A model generated the notes under the pieces. That model saw only the letters and a program-made list of their open reading frames with translations. It was not told where the DNA came from and ran no database searches. This document shows positions 28,873 to 37,470 of a stretch of 64,000 bases of DNA, one piece after another. The DNA comes from Intestinimonas timonensis. GTDB taxonomy: Bacteria; Bacillota; Clostridia; Oscillospirales; Oscillospiraceae. Location: contig NZ_LR130816.1 of the NCBI RefSeq assembly GCF_900626145.1, forward strand, positions 476,264 to 540,263. The letters are read 5' to 3'. Made by a program: the position numbers and the translations under genes. The stretch's first letter is position 1; each line of letters begins with the position of its first letter.

Positions 28873-29091
28873 ATGGTCCCATTTTCTGACCGCCTTCGGG
28901 AAGTACGGAATGCCCGGGACAGAAAACAGCGGGAGGCCGCTGATACCTGTGGGGTCTCCCTGCGGACCTATCAGCTCTATGAGCAGGGGAAAAACGAACC
29001 GAACATTGCAAAGCTCATTGCGCTGGCGGATTTTTTTGACGTGTCGCTGGATTATCTGCTGGGGCGTACTGACACGGACCCAAAATTGTGA
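28873..29091 (+). CDS. small XRE-family repressor
   Basis: A 72-residue protein consisting of one Cro/C1-type helix-turn-helix (RLREVRNARDRKQREAADTC ... YQLYEQGKNEPNIAKLIALADFF) and the common DVSLDYLLGRTD tail. The ATG at 28873 is preceded by GAGGGGGAT; the much longer open frame upstream is non-coding. With the divergent 89-residue gene and the palindrome between them it forms a compact self-contained switch. Might be a phage-like remnant, though nothing else of a phage is seen. Confidence 0.9.
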   Translation: MVPFSDRLREVRNARDRKQREAADTCGVSLRTYQLYEQGKNEPNIAKLIALADFFDVSLDYLLGRTDTDPKL

Positions 29092-29183
29092 TATACTACC
29101 ATCGTATGTACTTTCTTCGGGGCGGCAGCGCCGTGATGGGAGTACCATTTCCAAGGACCCTATTCTTGAGAGGACTGTAACGC

Positions 29184-30068
29184 ATGCGCAAAGAACTCAT
29201 CCTGCCGGTGACCGCCATCGTGGGCGGCGCCATCGGCTTTTTCCTGCGGCGTCAGGAGCTCCTCACCGCCTTTGAGCCGGACACCGGCCTGCCCATCGAG
29301 GGCATGCCCGTGACTTGGGCCCTCATCGCCCTCTCGGTGGTGGTGGCTGCCGTGGTGTTCCTGCTGTGCCTGGGGGTGGGCAAGGGCTTTGAGGGCGGCT
29401 ACGACGAGGCCTTCCAGGCCAAGGACACCGCCCCCTACATGATGGGCATGACGGCGGGGGCCTTCCTCACCGCCGCCGCCGGCGCCCTCCTGCTCCTGAA
29501 GCTCCCCGGGCTCTACGCGGAGGCCTCCCTGGAGACCGGCGGCTTCCCCATGTTCAGCCTGGTGCCCATGGCGCTCCTCTGCGTCCTCTGCCTGTGCTCC
29601 GCCTGGTCCATGCTCATGCTGGGCAAGAACAACTACCGTGGCGAGGGGAAGGGCAAGTACAGCGCCTGGCTCCTCATCCCCGCCTACACCTGCTGCATGT
29701 GGCTCATCGTCTCCTACCAGGAGCACAGCGGCGACCCCATCATCCTCGACTACGTCTATCAGATCTTCGCCGTCATCGCGGCGGTGCTGGGCTGCTACTT
29801 CCTCTCCGGCTTCGGCTTCGGCCGCGGCCGGCCGGCCGCCGCCGCCTTCTTCTCCGCGGAGGCCATGTACTTCGCCCTGGTCACCCTGGCCGACGCCCAT
29901 GAGCAGGCCTTCCTGCTGCTGTACGCCGGCTGCTTCTTCTACTTCGCCGCCTCCGCCGTGGCCCTCCTCCACAATCTGGGCCGCCCCCTGGGGCCGCGAA
30001 TGCCAGGGGGCAAGCGCCTGAGCACAGATGAGAAAATCAATAGGGAGGAAAGACCCCATGAAGGATAA
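29184..30068 (+). CDS. hypothetical polytopic membrane protein
   Basis: A 294-residue protein with about eight hydrophobic helices (for example VTAIVGGAIGFFL, LIALSVVVAAVVFLLCL, FAVIAAVLGCYFLSGFGFG) and a short charged C-terminus. No known transport or enzyme motif is visible. ATG 29184 is the only sensible start. Its last 11 bp overlap the metG start region, so it may be cotranscribed with metG. I do not recognise the family. Confidence 0.8.
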   Translation: MRKELILPVTAIVGGAIGFFLRRQELLTAFEPDTGLPIEGMPVTWALIALSVVVAAVVFLLCLGVGKGFEGGYDEAFQAKDTAPYMMGMTAGAFLTAAAGALLLLKLPGLYAEASLETGGFPMFSLVPMALLCVLCLCSAWSMLMLGKNNYRGEGKGKYSAWLLIPAYTCCMWLIVSYQEHSGDPIILDYVYQIFAVIAAVLGCYFLSGFGFGRGRPAAAAFFSAEAMYFALVTLADAHEQAFLLLYAGCFFYFAASAVALLHNLGRPLGPRMPGGKRLSTDEKINREERPHEG

Positions 30069-32046
30069 GTTCTATATCACAACGCCCATCTACTACCCCA
30101 GCGACAAGCTCCACATCGGCCACACCTACTGCACCGTGGCCACCGACGCCATGGCCCGCTATAAGCGTCTCCAGGGCTACGATGTCATGTTCCTCACCGG
30201 CACCGACGAGCACGGCCAGAAGATCGAGGACAAGGCCAAGGCCGCCGGCGTCACCCCCAAGCAGTTCGTGGACAATATCGTGGAGGGCAAGGGCGGCATC
30301 CTGGACCTGTGGAAGCTCATGAACATCTCCAACGACCGCTTCATCCGCACCACCGACGACTACCACGAGGCGGCCGTGCAGAAGATTTTCAAGAAGCTCT
30401 ATGAGCAGGGCGACATCTACAAGGGTAAGTATGTGGGCAAGTACTGCAAGCCCTGCGAGTCCTTCTGGACTGAGACCCAGCTGGTGGACGGCAAGTGCCC
30501 CGACTGCGGCCGTGAGGTGCAGGACGCCGAGGAGGAGGCCTACTTCTTCCGCCTCTCCAAGTACGCCGACCGTATCCTGGACCTGCTGGAGAACACCGAC
30601 TTCCTGGAGCCCCGGAGCCGGGTCAACGAGATGGTCAACAACTTCATCAAGCCCGGCCTGGAGGACCTGTGCGTCTCCCGGACCAGCTTCACCTGGGGCG
30701 TCCCCGTGGACTTCGACCCCGGCCACGTGGTCTATGTGTGGATCGACGCCCTCTCCAACTATATCACCGCCCTGGGCTACGACAACGACAAGTACAACGA
30801 CTATGACAAGTTCTGGCCCGCCGACGTCCACTTTGTGGGCAAGGAGATCGTCCGCTTCCACTCCATCATCTGGCCCGCCATCCTCATGGCTCTGGACCTG
30901 CCCCTGCCCAAGAAGGTCTACGGCCACGGCTGGCTCCTCCTGGAGGGCGGCAAGATGTCCAAGTCCAAGGGCAACGTGGTGGACCCCGTCATCCTGGCCC
31001 AGCGCTACGGCGTGGACGCCCTGCGCTACTTCCTGCTGCGTGAGTTCCCCTTCGGCTCCGACGGCAACTTCTCCAACGAGGCCCTCATCTCCCGCATCAA
31101 CGTGGACCTGGCCAACGACCTGGGCAACCTGGTGAGCCGTACCGTGTCCATGGCGGGCAAGTACTTCGAGGGGGGCAAGCTCCCCAACAAGCAGGCCGAG
31201 GGCCCCGAGGACGCCGAGCTGGTGGCCCTGGCCTCCGGCCTCCGGGACAAGTACGAGGGACACATGGAGAAGTACGCCTTTCAGGACGCCCTGGTGGACG
31301 TGTTCGGCCTCATCTCCCGGGCCAACAAGTATATTGACGAGACCAAGCCCTGGATCCTGGGCAAGGACGAGAGCCAGAAGGCCCGTCTGGCCCGGGTCAT
31401 GTATAACCTGCTGGAGAGCATCCGCATCGCCGCCGTTCTCCTCATCCCCTTCATCCCCGACACGGTGGAGAAGATCTTCGCCCAGATCGGCACCGGTGAG
31501 AACGGCCGCACCTGGGAGAGCGCCGGCACCTTCGGCGTGCTGCCCGCCGATGTCACCATCCACCGTGGGGAGAATCTCTTCCCCCGTATCGACATGGAGA
31601 AGGAGCTGAAGGAGTTGGAGTCCCTGGAGAAGAAGCCCGAGGCGCCCAAGGCCGCCGAAGCCCCCAAGGCCGAGGCCGCCAAGGCGGAGAAGCCCGCCGA
31701 GCCCGAGTATATCACCATCGACGATTTTGCCAAGGTGAAGTTCGTCACCGCCAAGGTCCTGGCCTGCGAGGCCGTGCCCAAGTCCGCCAAGCTGCTGCGG
31801 TTCACCCTGGACTGCGGCGAGGAGTTCCCCCGGCAGATCCTCTCCGGCATCCACGAGTGGTATGAGCCCGAGGACCTGGTGGGCAAGACCGTGGTGGCCT
31901 GCACCAACCTCAAGCCCCGAAAGATGATGGGCATCATGTCCAACGGCATGCTTATCTCCGCCGTCAAGGAGGAGCCCGACGGCTCCGAGAAGCTCCACCT
32001 CCTCATGCTGGACGACAAGGTCCCCGCCGGTTACGGCCTGTGCTGA
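30058..32046 (+). CDS. metG: methionyl-tRNA synthetase with C-terminal tRNA-binding domain
   Basis: A 662-residue class I synthetase. HIGH motif as HIGHTY (residues 17-22), zinc knuckle CKPC...CPDC (residues about 130-150), KMSKS at about 299-303, anticodon-binding helices, then an Ala/Lys/Pro linker (EAPKAAEAPKAEAAKAEK) and a C-terminal EMAP/Trbp111-like OB domain that binds tRNA and dimerises the enzyme. AGGGAGGAAAG precedes ATG 30058; the in-frame ATG at 30028 lies within the upstream gene. Charges tRNA-Met, including initiator. Two terminators follow. Confidence 0.98.
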   Translation: MKDKFYITTPIYYPSDKLHIGHTYCTVATDAMARYKRLQGYDVMFLTGTDEHGQKIEDKAKAAGVTPKQFVDNIVEGKGGILDLWKLMNISNDRFIRTTDDYHEAAVQKIFKKLYEQGDIYKGKYVGKYCKPCESFWTETQLVDGKCPDCGREVQDAEEEAYFFRLSKYADRILDLLENTDFLEPRSRVNEMVNNFIKPGLEDLCVSRTSFTWGVPVDFDPGHVVYVWIDALSNYITALGYDNDKYNDYDKFWPADVHFVGKEIVRFHSIIWPAILMALDLPLPKKVYGHGWLLLEGGKMSKSKGNVVDPVILAQRYGVDALRYFLLREFPFGSDGNFSNEALISRINVDLANDLGNLVSRTVSMAGKYFEGGKLPNKQAEGPEDAELVALASGLRDKYEGHMEKYAFQDALVDVFGLISRANKYIDETKPWILGKDESQKARLARVMYNLLESIRIAAVLLIPFIPDTVEKIFAQIGTGENGRTWESAGTFGVLPADVTIHRGENLFPRIDMEKELKELESLEKKPEAPKAAEAPKAEAAKAEKPAEPEYITIDDFAKVKFVTAKVLACEAVPKSAKLLRFTLDCGEEFPRQILSGIHEWYEPEDLVGKTVVACTNLKPRKMMGIMSNGMLISAVKEEPDGSEKLHLLMLDDKVPAGYGLC

Positions 32047-32072
32047 TTCTTTTTCTTGTAAGAAAAAGAATC
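32045..32072 (+). terminator. hairpin at the metG stop codon
   Basis: GATTCTTTTTCTT-GT-AAGAAAAAGAATC, a 13-bp perfect stem beginning inside the metG stop, followed by an A-run. AT-rich, so possibly a weak terminator or mRNA 3'-end stabiliser. Confidence 0.55.
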
Positions 32073-32160
32073 AAAAAGAACTTTGGTATCGCTCCCATTG
32101 TGGTCACAGGACCGGCGCTTTCGCCCGGTAACGATGGATCGATCAAATAGGAGACGCCAA

Positions 32161-32196
32161 GCGGGCGCTGCCATCGGCAGCGCCCGCTTTTGTTTT
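32161..32196 (+). terminator. strong intrinsic terminator after metG
   Basis: GCGGGCGCTGCC-ATC-GGCAGCGCCCGC followed by TTTTGTTTT. Confidence 0.93.
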
Positions 32197-32239
32197 GCGG
32201 AGAGGGGAGTATGACGGATGACGTGAGCCACCTGCCGCC

Positions 32240-32530
32240 TCACGCCGCTACTTGCACCACGCCGCAGTAACGGCAATCCCAGGCAGCGCCACCACGTTCC
32301 GACACCCTCCCGCGCAGGCGGCGAAAAAAGTGAGGATAGAACCACGGCTTACCCCTGTTCCACCTGCGGAGTCTCCTGTGGACGGTGCTGGTGCTGGGCG
32401 GGGGCGTAAAGACGGGCCGCCGGATTCCTATTTGGAATCACCTAACCCACACGGGAGCCCCTTTTTCTTTGGATTCCAAAAACCGTTCTTTTTCCAGCAG
32501 GGAAAAAGAAACGGGTTTTGAACGTCTCTC
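32240..32530 (+). repeat. dispersed ~290-bp repeat, copy A
   Basis: Nearly identical, in opposite orientation, to 58220-58500. Over the best 155 bp (32368-32522) only about seven bases differ. Landmarks: CGCGCAGGCGGCGAAAAAA, GGACGGTGCTGGTGCTGGGC, and a long hairpin-prone end with CCAAAAACC and TTTTTCCAGCAGGGAAAAAG. Open frames in several phases are conserved between copies, which indicates DNA-level conservation, not a gene. It fills most of the metG to arsR gap. No terminal repeats or transposase. Confidence 0.9.
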
Positions 32531-32629
32531 CCGTCCTTGCACGTCACAAAAAGCAATGGGCCGAGATACGGGTTGGCGTGTGAATACGAGTGCGCCGCGG
32601 TACAGGCCAAGAAAATTTTCCCCACCCTG

Positions 32630-32657
32630 TTGACATTTCTGTCGGAGCGAATATAAT
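32630..32657 (+). promoter_or_regulatory. promoter of the metal-resistance operon
   Basis: TTGACA at 32630-32635, 16-nt spacer, TATAAT at 32652-32657. Confidence 0.9.
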
Positions 32658-32683
32658 AACATATGAACAATAACTCATATGTT
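32658..32683. promoter_or_regulatory. ArsR/SmtB-type operator
   Basis: AACATATGA-8 nt-TCATATGTT, a perfect 9-bp inverted repeat immediately after the -10 box and ahead of the AAAAGGAG site of the arsR gene. Position and ATATGA/TCATAT core fit CadC/SmtB operators. Confidence 0.88.
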
Positions 32684-32703
32684 TCAGAAAAGGAGTGGGG
32701 AAG

Positions 32704-33066
32704 ATGGAGGAGAGAGAGGAACTGGAGCAGTGCGAGACCATCCAGGTCCACCAGGACATCGTGGAAAAGGTGGATGCCGAGATGCCCGACGAGGAGATCC
32801 TCTACGACCTGGCGGAGCTTTTCAAGCTCTTCGGGGACTCCACCCGCATCAAGATCCTGTATGTGCTCTTTGCGTCCGAGATGTGCGTGTGTGACATCGC
32901 CCAGCTCCTGGGCATGAGCCAGTCGGCCATCTCTCACCAGCTCCGGGCCCTGAAGCAGGCCAAGCTGGTGCGCTACCGCCGGGAGGGCAAGCAGGTCTTT
33001 TACTCCCTGGCCGACGGCCACGTCCGCACCATCCTGGGCCAGGGCATGGAGCACGTTGGTGAGTAA
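32704..33066 (+). CDS. ArsR/SmtB-family metal-responsive repressor (CadC-like)
   Basis: A 120-residue winged-helix repressor. The helix-turn-helix is CDIAQLLGMSQSAISHQLRALKQAKLV. Metal-site candidates: an N-terminal Cys (EQCETIQVH), the CVCD pair in the alpha-3 position as in CadC (thiolate site for Cd/Pb/Bi), and a C-terminal D-x-H ... H-x2-E pattern (DGHVRTILGQGMEH) like the zinc site of SmtB/ZiaR. ATG 32704 is 8 nt after AAAAGGAG; GTG 32695 is inside that site. It would repress the downstream HMA and ATPase genes through the palindrome at 32658 until metal binds. Confidence 0.93.
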   Translation: MEEREELEQCETIQVHQDIVEKVDAEMPDEEILYDLAELFKLFGDSTRIKILYVLFASEMCVCDIAQLLGMSQSAISHQLRALKQAKLVRYRREGKQVFYSLADGHVRTILGQGMEHVGE

Positions 33067-33103
33067 TCAAAACAATCAAATTATAGGTTAGGAGGACACC
33101 ACC

Positions 33104-33322
33104 ATGAAGAAAAAGTTCAAGCTGCAGGACCTGGACTGCGCCAACTGCGCCGCCAAGATGGAGGACGCCATCAAAAAGCTGCCCGGGGTGAATGATGCGT
33201 CGGTGAGCTTTCTCACCCAGAAGCTGACCCTGGACGCCGACGACGAGCGGTTCGAGGAGATCCTGGACCAGGCGGTGAAGGTGTGCAGAAGGGTGGAGCC
33301 CGACTGCAAGATCCTGCGCTGA
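33104..33322 (+). CDS. heavy-metal-associated (HMA) domain protein
   Basis: A 72-residue single HMA domain with the metal motif DCANCA (residues 10-15) and the usual beta-alpha-beta-beta-alpha-beta pattern, ending in CRRVEPDCKIL. The ATPase downstream lacks an N-terminal HMA domain, so this protein probably supplies metal to it in trans, as a chaperone or split domain. The acidic residue next to the Cys pair (LDCANC) favours Zn/Cd/Pb over Cu. AGGAGG precedes ATG 33104. Confidence 0.9.
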   Translation: MKKKFKLQDLDCANCAAKMEDAIKKLPGVNDASVSFLTQKLTLDADDERFEEILDQAVKVCRRVEPDCKILR

Positions 33323-33367
33323 GGGGCGGAGAACCGTCCCCGGTAATGGTTTCGGAGGTGCATGGTG

Positions 33368-35287
33368 ATGACCAACAAACATAAAAAGACCCTGTGGCGG
33401 ATCATCGCGGCGGCGGCGCTGCTGGTGTGGGCTATGTTCGGCCCAACCCTGTGGTTGCCGGCGGGCCTGCCCTTTGTGTCGGTGGGCCGGACGGCCGCCG
33501 ACGGCACGGCGGCCTTTGCCCTGGCCGCCTGGGCCCGGTTCCTCATCCCCTACCTGGTCATTGGTTGGGACGTCCTGTGGCGGGCGGTGCGGAACATCGC
33601 CCACGGCCAGGTCTTTGACGAGAACTTCCTCATGGCCATCGCCACTGTGGGCGCCTTCTTCATCGGGGAGTATGCCGAGGCCGTCTTTGTCATGCTCTTC
33701 TACCAGGTGGGCGAGCTCTTCCAGAGCTACGCCGTGGGCAAGTCCCGGCAGTCCATTGCTGAGCTTATGGAGATCCGCCCCGACTACGCCAACGTGGAGC
33801 GGGACGGCCAGGTGGAGCAGGTGGACCCCGACGAGGTGGAGGTGGGGGAGACCATCCTCATCAAGGCCGGGGAGCGGGTGCCTCTGGACGGCGTGGTGCT
33901 GGAGGGCCGCTCCGACCTGGACACCGCCGCCCTCACCGGCGAGTCCCTTCCCCGGGAGGTCCAGAGCGGGGACGACGTCATCTCCGGCTGCGTCAACCTC
34001 ACCGGCCTTTTGAAGGTCCGGGTCACCAGGGCTTTTGAGGAGTCCACCGTCTCCAAGATCCTGGACCTGGTGGAGAACGCCGGCAGCAAGAAGGCCAAGG
34101 CCGAGAACTTCATCACCAAGTTCGCCCGTTACTACACCCCCGCCGTGGTCATTGCCGCCGTGGCTCTGGCGGTGCTGCCGCCCCTCATCGGTGCCATGAC
34201 CTGGAGCGAGAGCCTCCACCGGGCCCTCATCTTCCTGGTCATCTCCTGCCCCTGCGCCCTGGTCATCTCAGTGCCTCTGAGCTTCTTCGGCGGCATCGGC
34301 GGCGCCTCCAAGGCCGGTGTGCTGGTGAAGGGGGGCGCCTATCTGGAGGTCCTTTCCCGGACCCAGATCGTGGTCTTTGACAAGACGGGCACCCTCACCA
34401 AGGGGGTCTTCAACGTCACCGCCATCCACCCCGAGACCTGCGGCGAGGACCAGCTGCTGGAGCTGGCCGCCCTGGCCGAGAACTGGTCGGAGCACCCCAT
34501 CGCCCGCTCCCTCCGGGAGGCCTACGGCAAGGACATCGACGCCGGCCGGGTGGCCGACGTGGAGGAGCGCTCCGGCCGGGGCGTCCGGGCGGTGGTGGAC
34601 GGCACCGAGATTTTCGTGGGCAACGACAAGCTGATGGACGACATCGGCGTGTCCTGGCACCCCTGCCACCGGGTGGGCACCACCGTCCACGTGGCGTCGG
34701 CGGGGGAGTACCTGGGCCACATCGTTATCTCCGACGAGGTGAAGGAGGACGCCGCCCGGGCGGTGTCCGACCTGAAGGCCCTGGGCGTGGCCAAGACGGT
34801 GATGCTCACCGGCGACGCCCAGGCCGTGGGCGAGAGCGTGGGAAAGCAGCTGGGGCTGGACGAGGTCCACGCCCAGCTCCTGCCCGCCGATAAGGTGGAG
34901 CGGGTGGAGGAGCTGCTGGCCCAAAAGACCGGGAAGGGCTGCCTGGCCTTCGTGGGGGACGGCATCAACGACGCCCCCGTCCTCTCCCGGGCCGACGTGG
35001 GCATCGCCATGGGCGGCCTGGGCTCCGACGCCGCCATCGAGGCCGCCGATGTGGTCCTCATGGACGACAAGCCCTCCAAGATCGCCGTGGCCATCCGCAT
35101 CGCCCAAAAGACCCTGGTCATCGTCCGACAGAACATCGCCTTCGCCCTGGGGGTGAAGGCCCTGGTGCTGGTGCTGGGCGCCCTGGGCCAGGCCAACATG
35201 TGGGAGGCCGTCTTTGCCGACGTGGGGGTGTCCGTCATCGCTATCCTCAACGCCATGCGGGCCATGAAGGGCCAGGGCCAGCAATGA
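33368..35287 (+). CDS. cadA: P1B-type Zn/Cd/Pb-exporting ATPase
   Basis: A 639-residue P-type ATPase without an N-terminal HMA domain. Motifs: TGES actuator loop (LTGESLPREV), intramembrane SCPCALVIS, phosphorylation DKTGTLT, HP in EHPIARSL, and GDGINDAPVLS. The CPC plus late-membrane pattern fits the CadA/ZntA (P1B-2) class, which pumps divalent soft metals out of the cell. It follows arsR and the HMA gene, giving a full sense-capture-export unit. ATG 33368 has the best distance to GGAGGTG; ATG 33362 is in frame but too close. A strong terminator follows. Confidence 0.95.
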   Translation: MTNKHKKTLWRIIAAAALLVWAMFGPTLWLPAGLPFVSVGRTAADGTAAFALAAWARFLIPYLVIGWDVLWRAVRNIAHGQVFDENFLMAIATVGAFFIGEYAEAVFVMLFYQVGELFQSYAVGKSRQSIAELMEIRPDYANVERDGQVEQVDPDEVEVGETILIKAGERVPLDGVVLEGRSDLDTAALTGESLPREVQSGDDVISGCVNLTGLLKVRVTRAFEESTVSKILDLVENAGSKKAKAENFITKFARYYTPAVVIAAVALAVLPPLIGAMTWSESLHRALIFLVISCPCALVISVPLSFFGGIGGASKAGVLVKGGAYLEVLSRTQIVVFDKTGTLTKGVFNVTAIHPETCGEDQLLELAALAENWSEHPIARSLREAYGKDIDAGRVADVEERSGRGVRAVVDGTEIFVGNDKLMDDIGVSWHPCHRVGTTVHVASAGEYLGHIVISDEVKEDAARAVSDLKALGVAKTVMLTGDAQAVGESVGKQLGLDEVHAQLLPADKVERVEELLAQKTGKGCLAFVGDGINDAPVLSRADVGIAMGGLGSDAAIEAADVVLMDDKPSKIAVAIRIAQKTLVIVRQNIAFALGVKALVLVLGALGQANMWEAVFADVGVSVIAILNAMRAMKGQGQQ

Positions 35288-35302
35288 CCATTTTTAGGGA
35301 AA

Positions 35303-35335
35303 GCCCGCCGGTTTTTAGGACCGGCGGGCTTTTTT
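35303..35335 (+). terminator. terminator of the metal operon
   Basis: GCCCGCCGGT, 7-nt loop, ACCGGCGGGC, then six T. Confidence 0.94.
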
Positions 35336-35361
35336 GTGCCTTTTTCGACCGGGTACTTTCC

Positions 35362-35390
35362 TTGACAGGAAGGGGGGAATGGGATAAACT
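35362..35390 (+). promoter_or_regulatory. promoter of the topoisomerase B-subunit gene
   Basis: TTGACA at 35362-35367, 17-nt spacer, TAAACT at 35385-35390; leader about 30 nt. Confidence 0.8.
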
Positions 35391-35428
35391 TAACCTGAGA
35401 TATTATCGTTTGAATGTGAGGGAGACCC

Positions 35429-37414
35429 ATGCCAAAGAGCAGCGCAAAAAGCTACGGCAACGACTCCATCTCCTCCCTGAAGGGTGCCGACCGGGTCCGT
35501 AAGCGGCCCGGTGTCATTTTCGGCTCCGACGGGCTGGAGGGCTGTGAGCATGCCGTTTTCGAGATCCTCTCCAACGCCATCGATGAGGCCCGGGAGGGCC
35601 ACGGTGATCTCATCACCGTGACCCGGTACGCCGACCAGTCCATCGAGGTGGAGGACTTCGGCCGGGGCTGCCCGGTGGACTGGAACGAGAAGGAGGGCAA
35701 GTTCAACTGGGAGCTGGTCTTCTGCGAGCTCTACGCCGGCGGCAAGTACAACAACCTGGAGGGGGACAACTACGAGTACTCCTTAGGCCTCAACGGTCTG
35801 GGCACCTGCGCCACCCAGTACGCCAGTGAGTTCTTCGACGCCGTCATCCACCGGGACGGCCAGGAGTACACCCTCCACTTTGAAAAGGGCGAGAACATCG
35901 GTGGCATCCAGAAGGCGCCCTACACCGGCAAAAAGACCGGCTCCAAGTTCCGCTGGAAGCCCGATCTGGAGGTCTTTACCGATATCAACATCCCGGTGGA
36001 CTACTTCCTGGACGTCCTGAAGCGCCAGGCGGTGGTCAACGCCGGGGTCACCTTCCGGTTCCGCAACCAGGTGGGGGGCAGGTTCGAGACCACCGACTTC
36101 AAGTATGAGCACGGCATTGAGGACTATGTCCGGGAGCTGGCCGGGGAGGACAGCCTCACCCAGCCGGTGTTCTGGCAGACCGAGCGGAAGGGCCGGGACC
36201 GGGCGGACAAGCCCGACTACAAGGTGAAGCTCTCCGTATCCTTCTGCTTCTCCAACCGGGTCCAGGTCATCGAGCACTACCACAACTCCTCCTGGCTGGA
36301 GCACGGCGGCTCCCCGGAGAAGGCGGTGCGCAGTGCCTTCGTCTCCGCCATCGACGGCTACCTGAAGGCCCAGGGCAAGTACCAGAAGAGCGAGAGCAAG
36401 CTCACCTGGAACGACGTCCAGGACTGCCTGGTCTTCGTCTCCAACAACTTCTCCACTCAGACCTCCTACGAGAACCAGACCAAGAAGGCCATCAACAACA
36501 AATTCGTCCAGGAGGCCATGACGGATTTCCTCAAAAGCCAGCTGGAGGTCTACTTCATCGAAAACCCCTTCGACGCCCAGAAGATCGCCGAGCAGGTCCT
36601 CATCAACAAGCGCTCCCGGGAGAGCGCCGAGAAGGCCCGGCTGAACATCAAGAAGAAGCTCTCCGGCAATGTGGATATCTCCAACCGGGTGCAGAAGTTC
36701 GTGGACTGCCGGACCAAGGACACCGAGCGGCGGGAGCTCTACATCGTGGAGGGCGACTCCGCCATGGGCGCCGTCAAGCTGAGCCGGGACGCCGAGTTCC
36801 AGGGCATCATGCCGGTGCGGGGTAAGATCTTGAACTGCCTCAAGGCCGACTACGCCAAGATCTTCAAAAGCGAGATCATCACCGATCTGCTGAAGGTGCT
36901 GGGCTGCGGGGTGGAGGTCAAGGACAAGCACGCCAAGGACATGGCCGAGTTTGACCTCATGAACCTCAGGTGGAACAAGATCGTCATCTGTACCGATGCC
37001 GACGTGGACGGCTACCAGATCCGCACCCTCATTTTGACCATGCTCTACCGCCTCACCCCCACCCTCATCCAGCGGGGGTACGTCTATATCGCCGAGTCCC
37101 CCCTCTACGAGATCGGCTACAAGGACAAGACCTGGTTTGCCTACAACGAGACGGAGAAGGCCAACATCCTCAAGGAGCTGGAGGGGAAGAAGTACACCAT
37201 CCAGCGGTCCAAGGGCCTGGGCGAGAACGAGCCCGACATGATGTGGCTCACCACCATGAGCCCCGCCACCCGCCGCCTCATCAAGGTCATGCCCGAGGAC
37301 GTGGAGCGCACCGCCGCCGTCTTCGACCTGCTCCTGGGGGACAACCTCCAGGGGCGCAAGGACCACATCGCAGAAAACGGGTATAAATATTTGGAATTGG
37401 CCGATATTTCCTGA
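35429..37414 (+). CDS. type IIA topoisomerase, divergent GyrB/ParE-like subunit
   Basis: A 661-residue ATPase/TOPRIM subunit. GHKL ATPase: EILSNAIDEA (Mg-binding Asn), EDFGRGCPVD, and LGLNGLGTCATQYAS in place of the usual GLHGVGASVVNALS. TOPRIM: LYIVEGDSAMGAVKLSRD with the acidic DADVDGYQ. Ends KYLELADIS. Sequence is clearly more distant than housekeeping GyrB or ParE, so it may be a topoisomerase IV equivalent or an additional type IIA enzyme. The A-like subunit is at 39764. The last 17 codons are duplicated downstream at 37590-37640 in a synonymously recoded form, and the copy attached to this gene has atypical codons (TTG GAA TTG GAT ATT). Confidence 0.92.
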   Translation: MPKSSAKSYGNDSISSLKGADRVRKRPGVIFGSDGLEGCEHAVFEILSNAIDEAREGHGDLITVTRYADQSIEVEDFGRGCPVDWNEKEGKFNWELVFCELYAGGKYNNLEGDNYEYSLGLNGLGTCATQYASEFFDAVIHRDGQEYTLHFEKGENIGGIQKAPYTGKKTGSKFRWKPDLEVFTDINIPVDYFLDVLKRQAVVNAGVTFRFRNQVGGRFETTDFKYEHGIEDYVRELAGEDSLTQPVFWQTERKGRDRADKPDYKVKLSVSFCFSNRVQVIEHYHNSSWLEHGGSPEKAVRSAFVSAIDGYLKAQGKYQKSESKLTWNDVQDCLVFVSNNFSTQTSYENQTKKAINNKFVQEAMTDFLKSQLEVYFIENPFDAQKIAEQVLINKRSRESAEKARLNIKKKLSGNVDISNRVQKFVDCRTKDTERRELYIVEGDSAMGAVKLSRDAEFQGIMPVRGKILNCLKADYAKIFKSEIITDLLKVLGCGVEVKDKHAKDMAEFDLMNLRWNKIVICTDADVDGYQIRTLILTMLYRLTPTLIQRGYVYIAESPLYEIGYKDKTWFAYNETEKANILKELEGKKYTIQRSKGLGENEPDMMWLTTMSPATRRLIKVMPEDVERTAAVFDLLLGDNLQGRKDHIAENGYKYLELADIS

Positions 37415-37470
37415 TATGCCTTTCAAGGCTGCCTACGTAGCGGCGATGTGGTCCGCGAACGGATGTGAGC

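Noticed and set aside
32252..32521. 89-codon frame with a relative at 58231-58602
   Set aside because: Other frames and non-coding flanks are equally conserved between copies, so this is a DNA repeat rather than a protein family.
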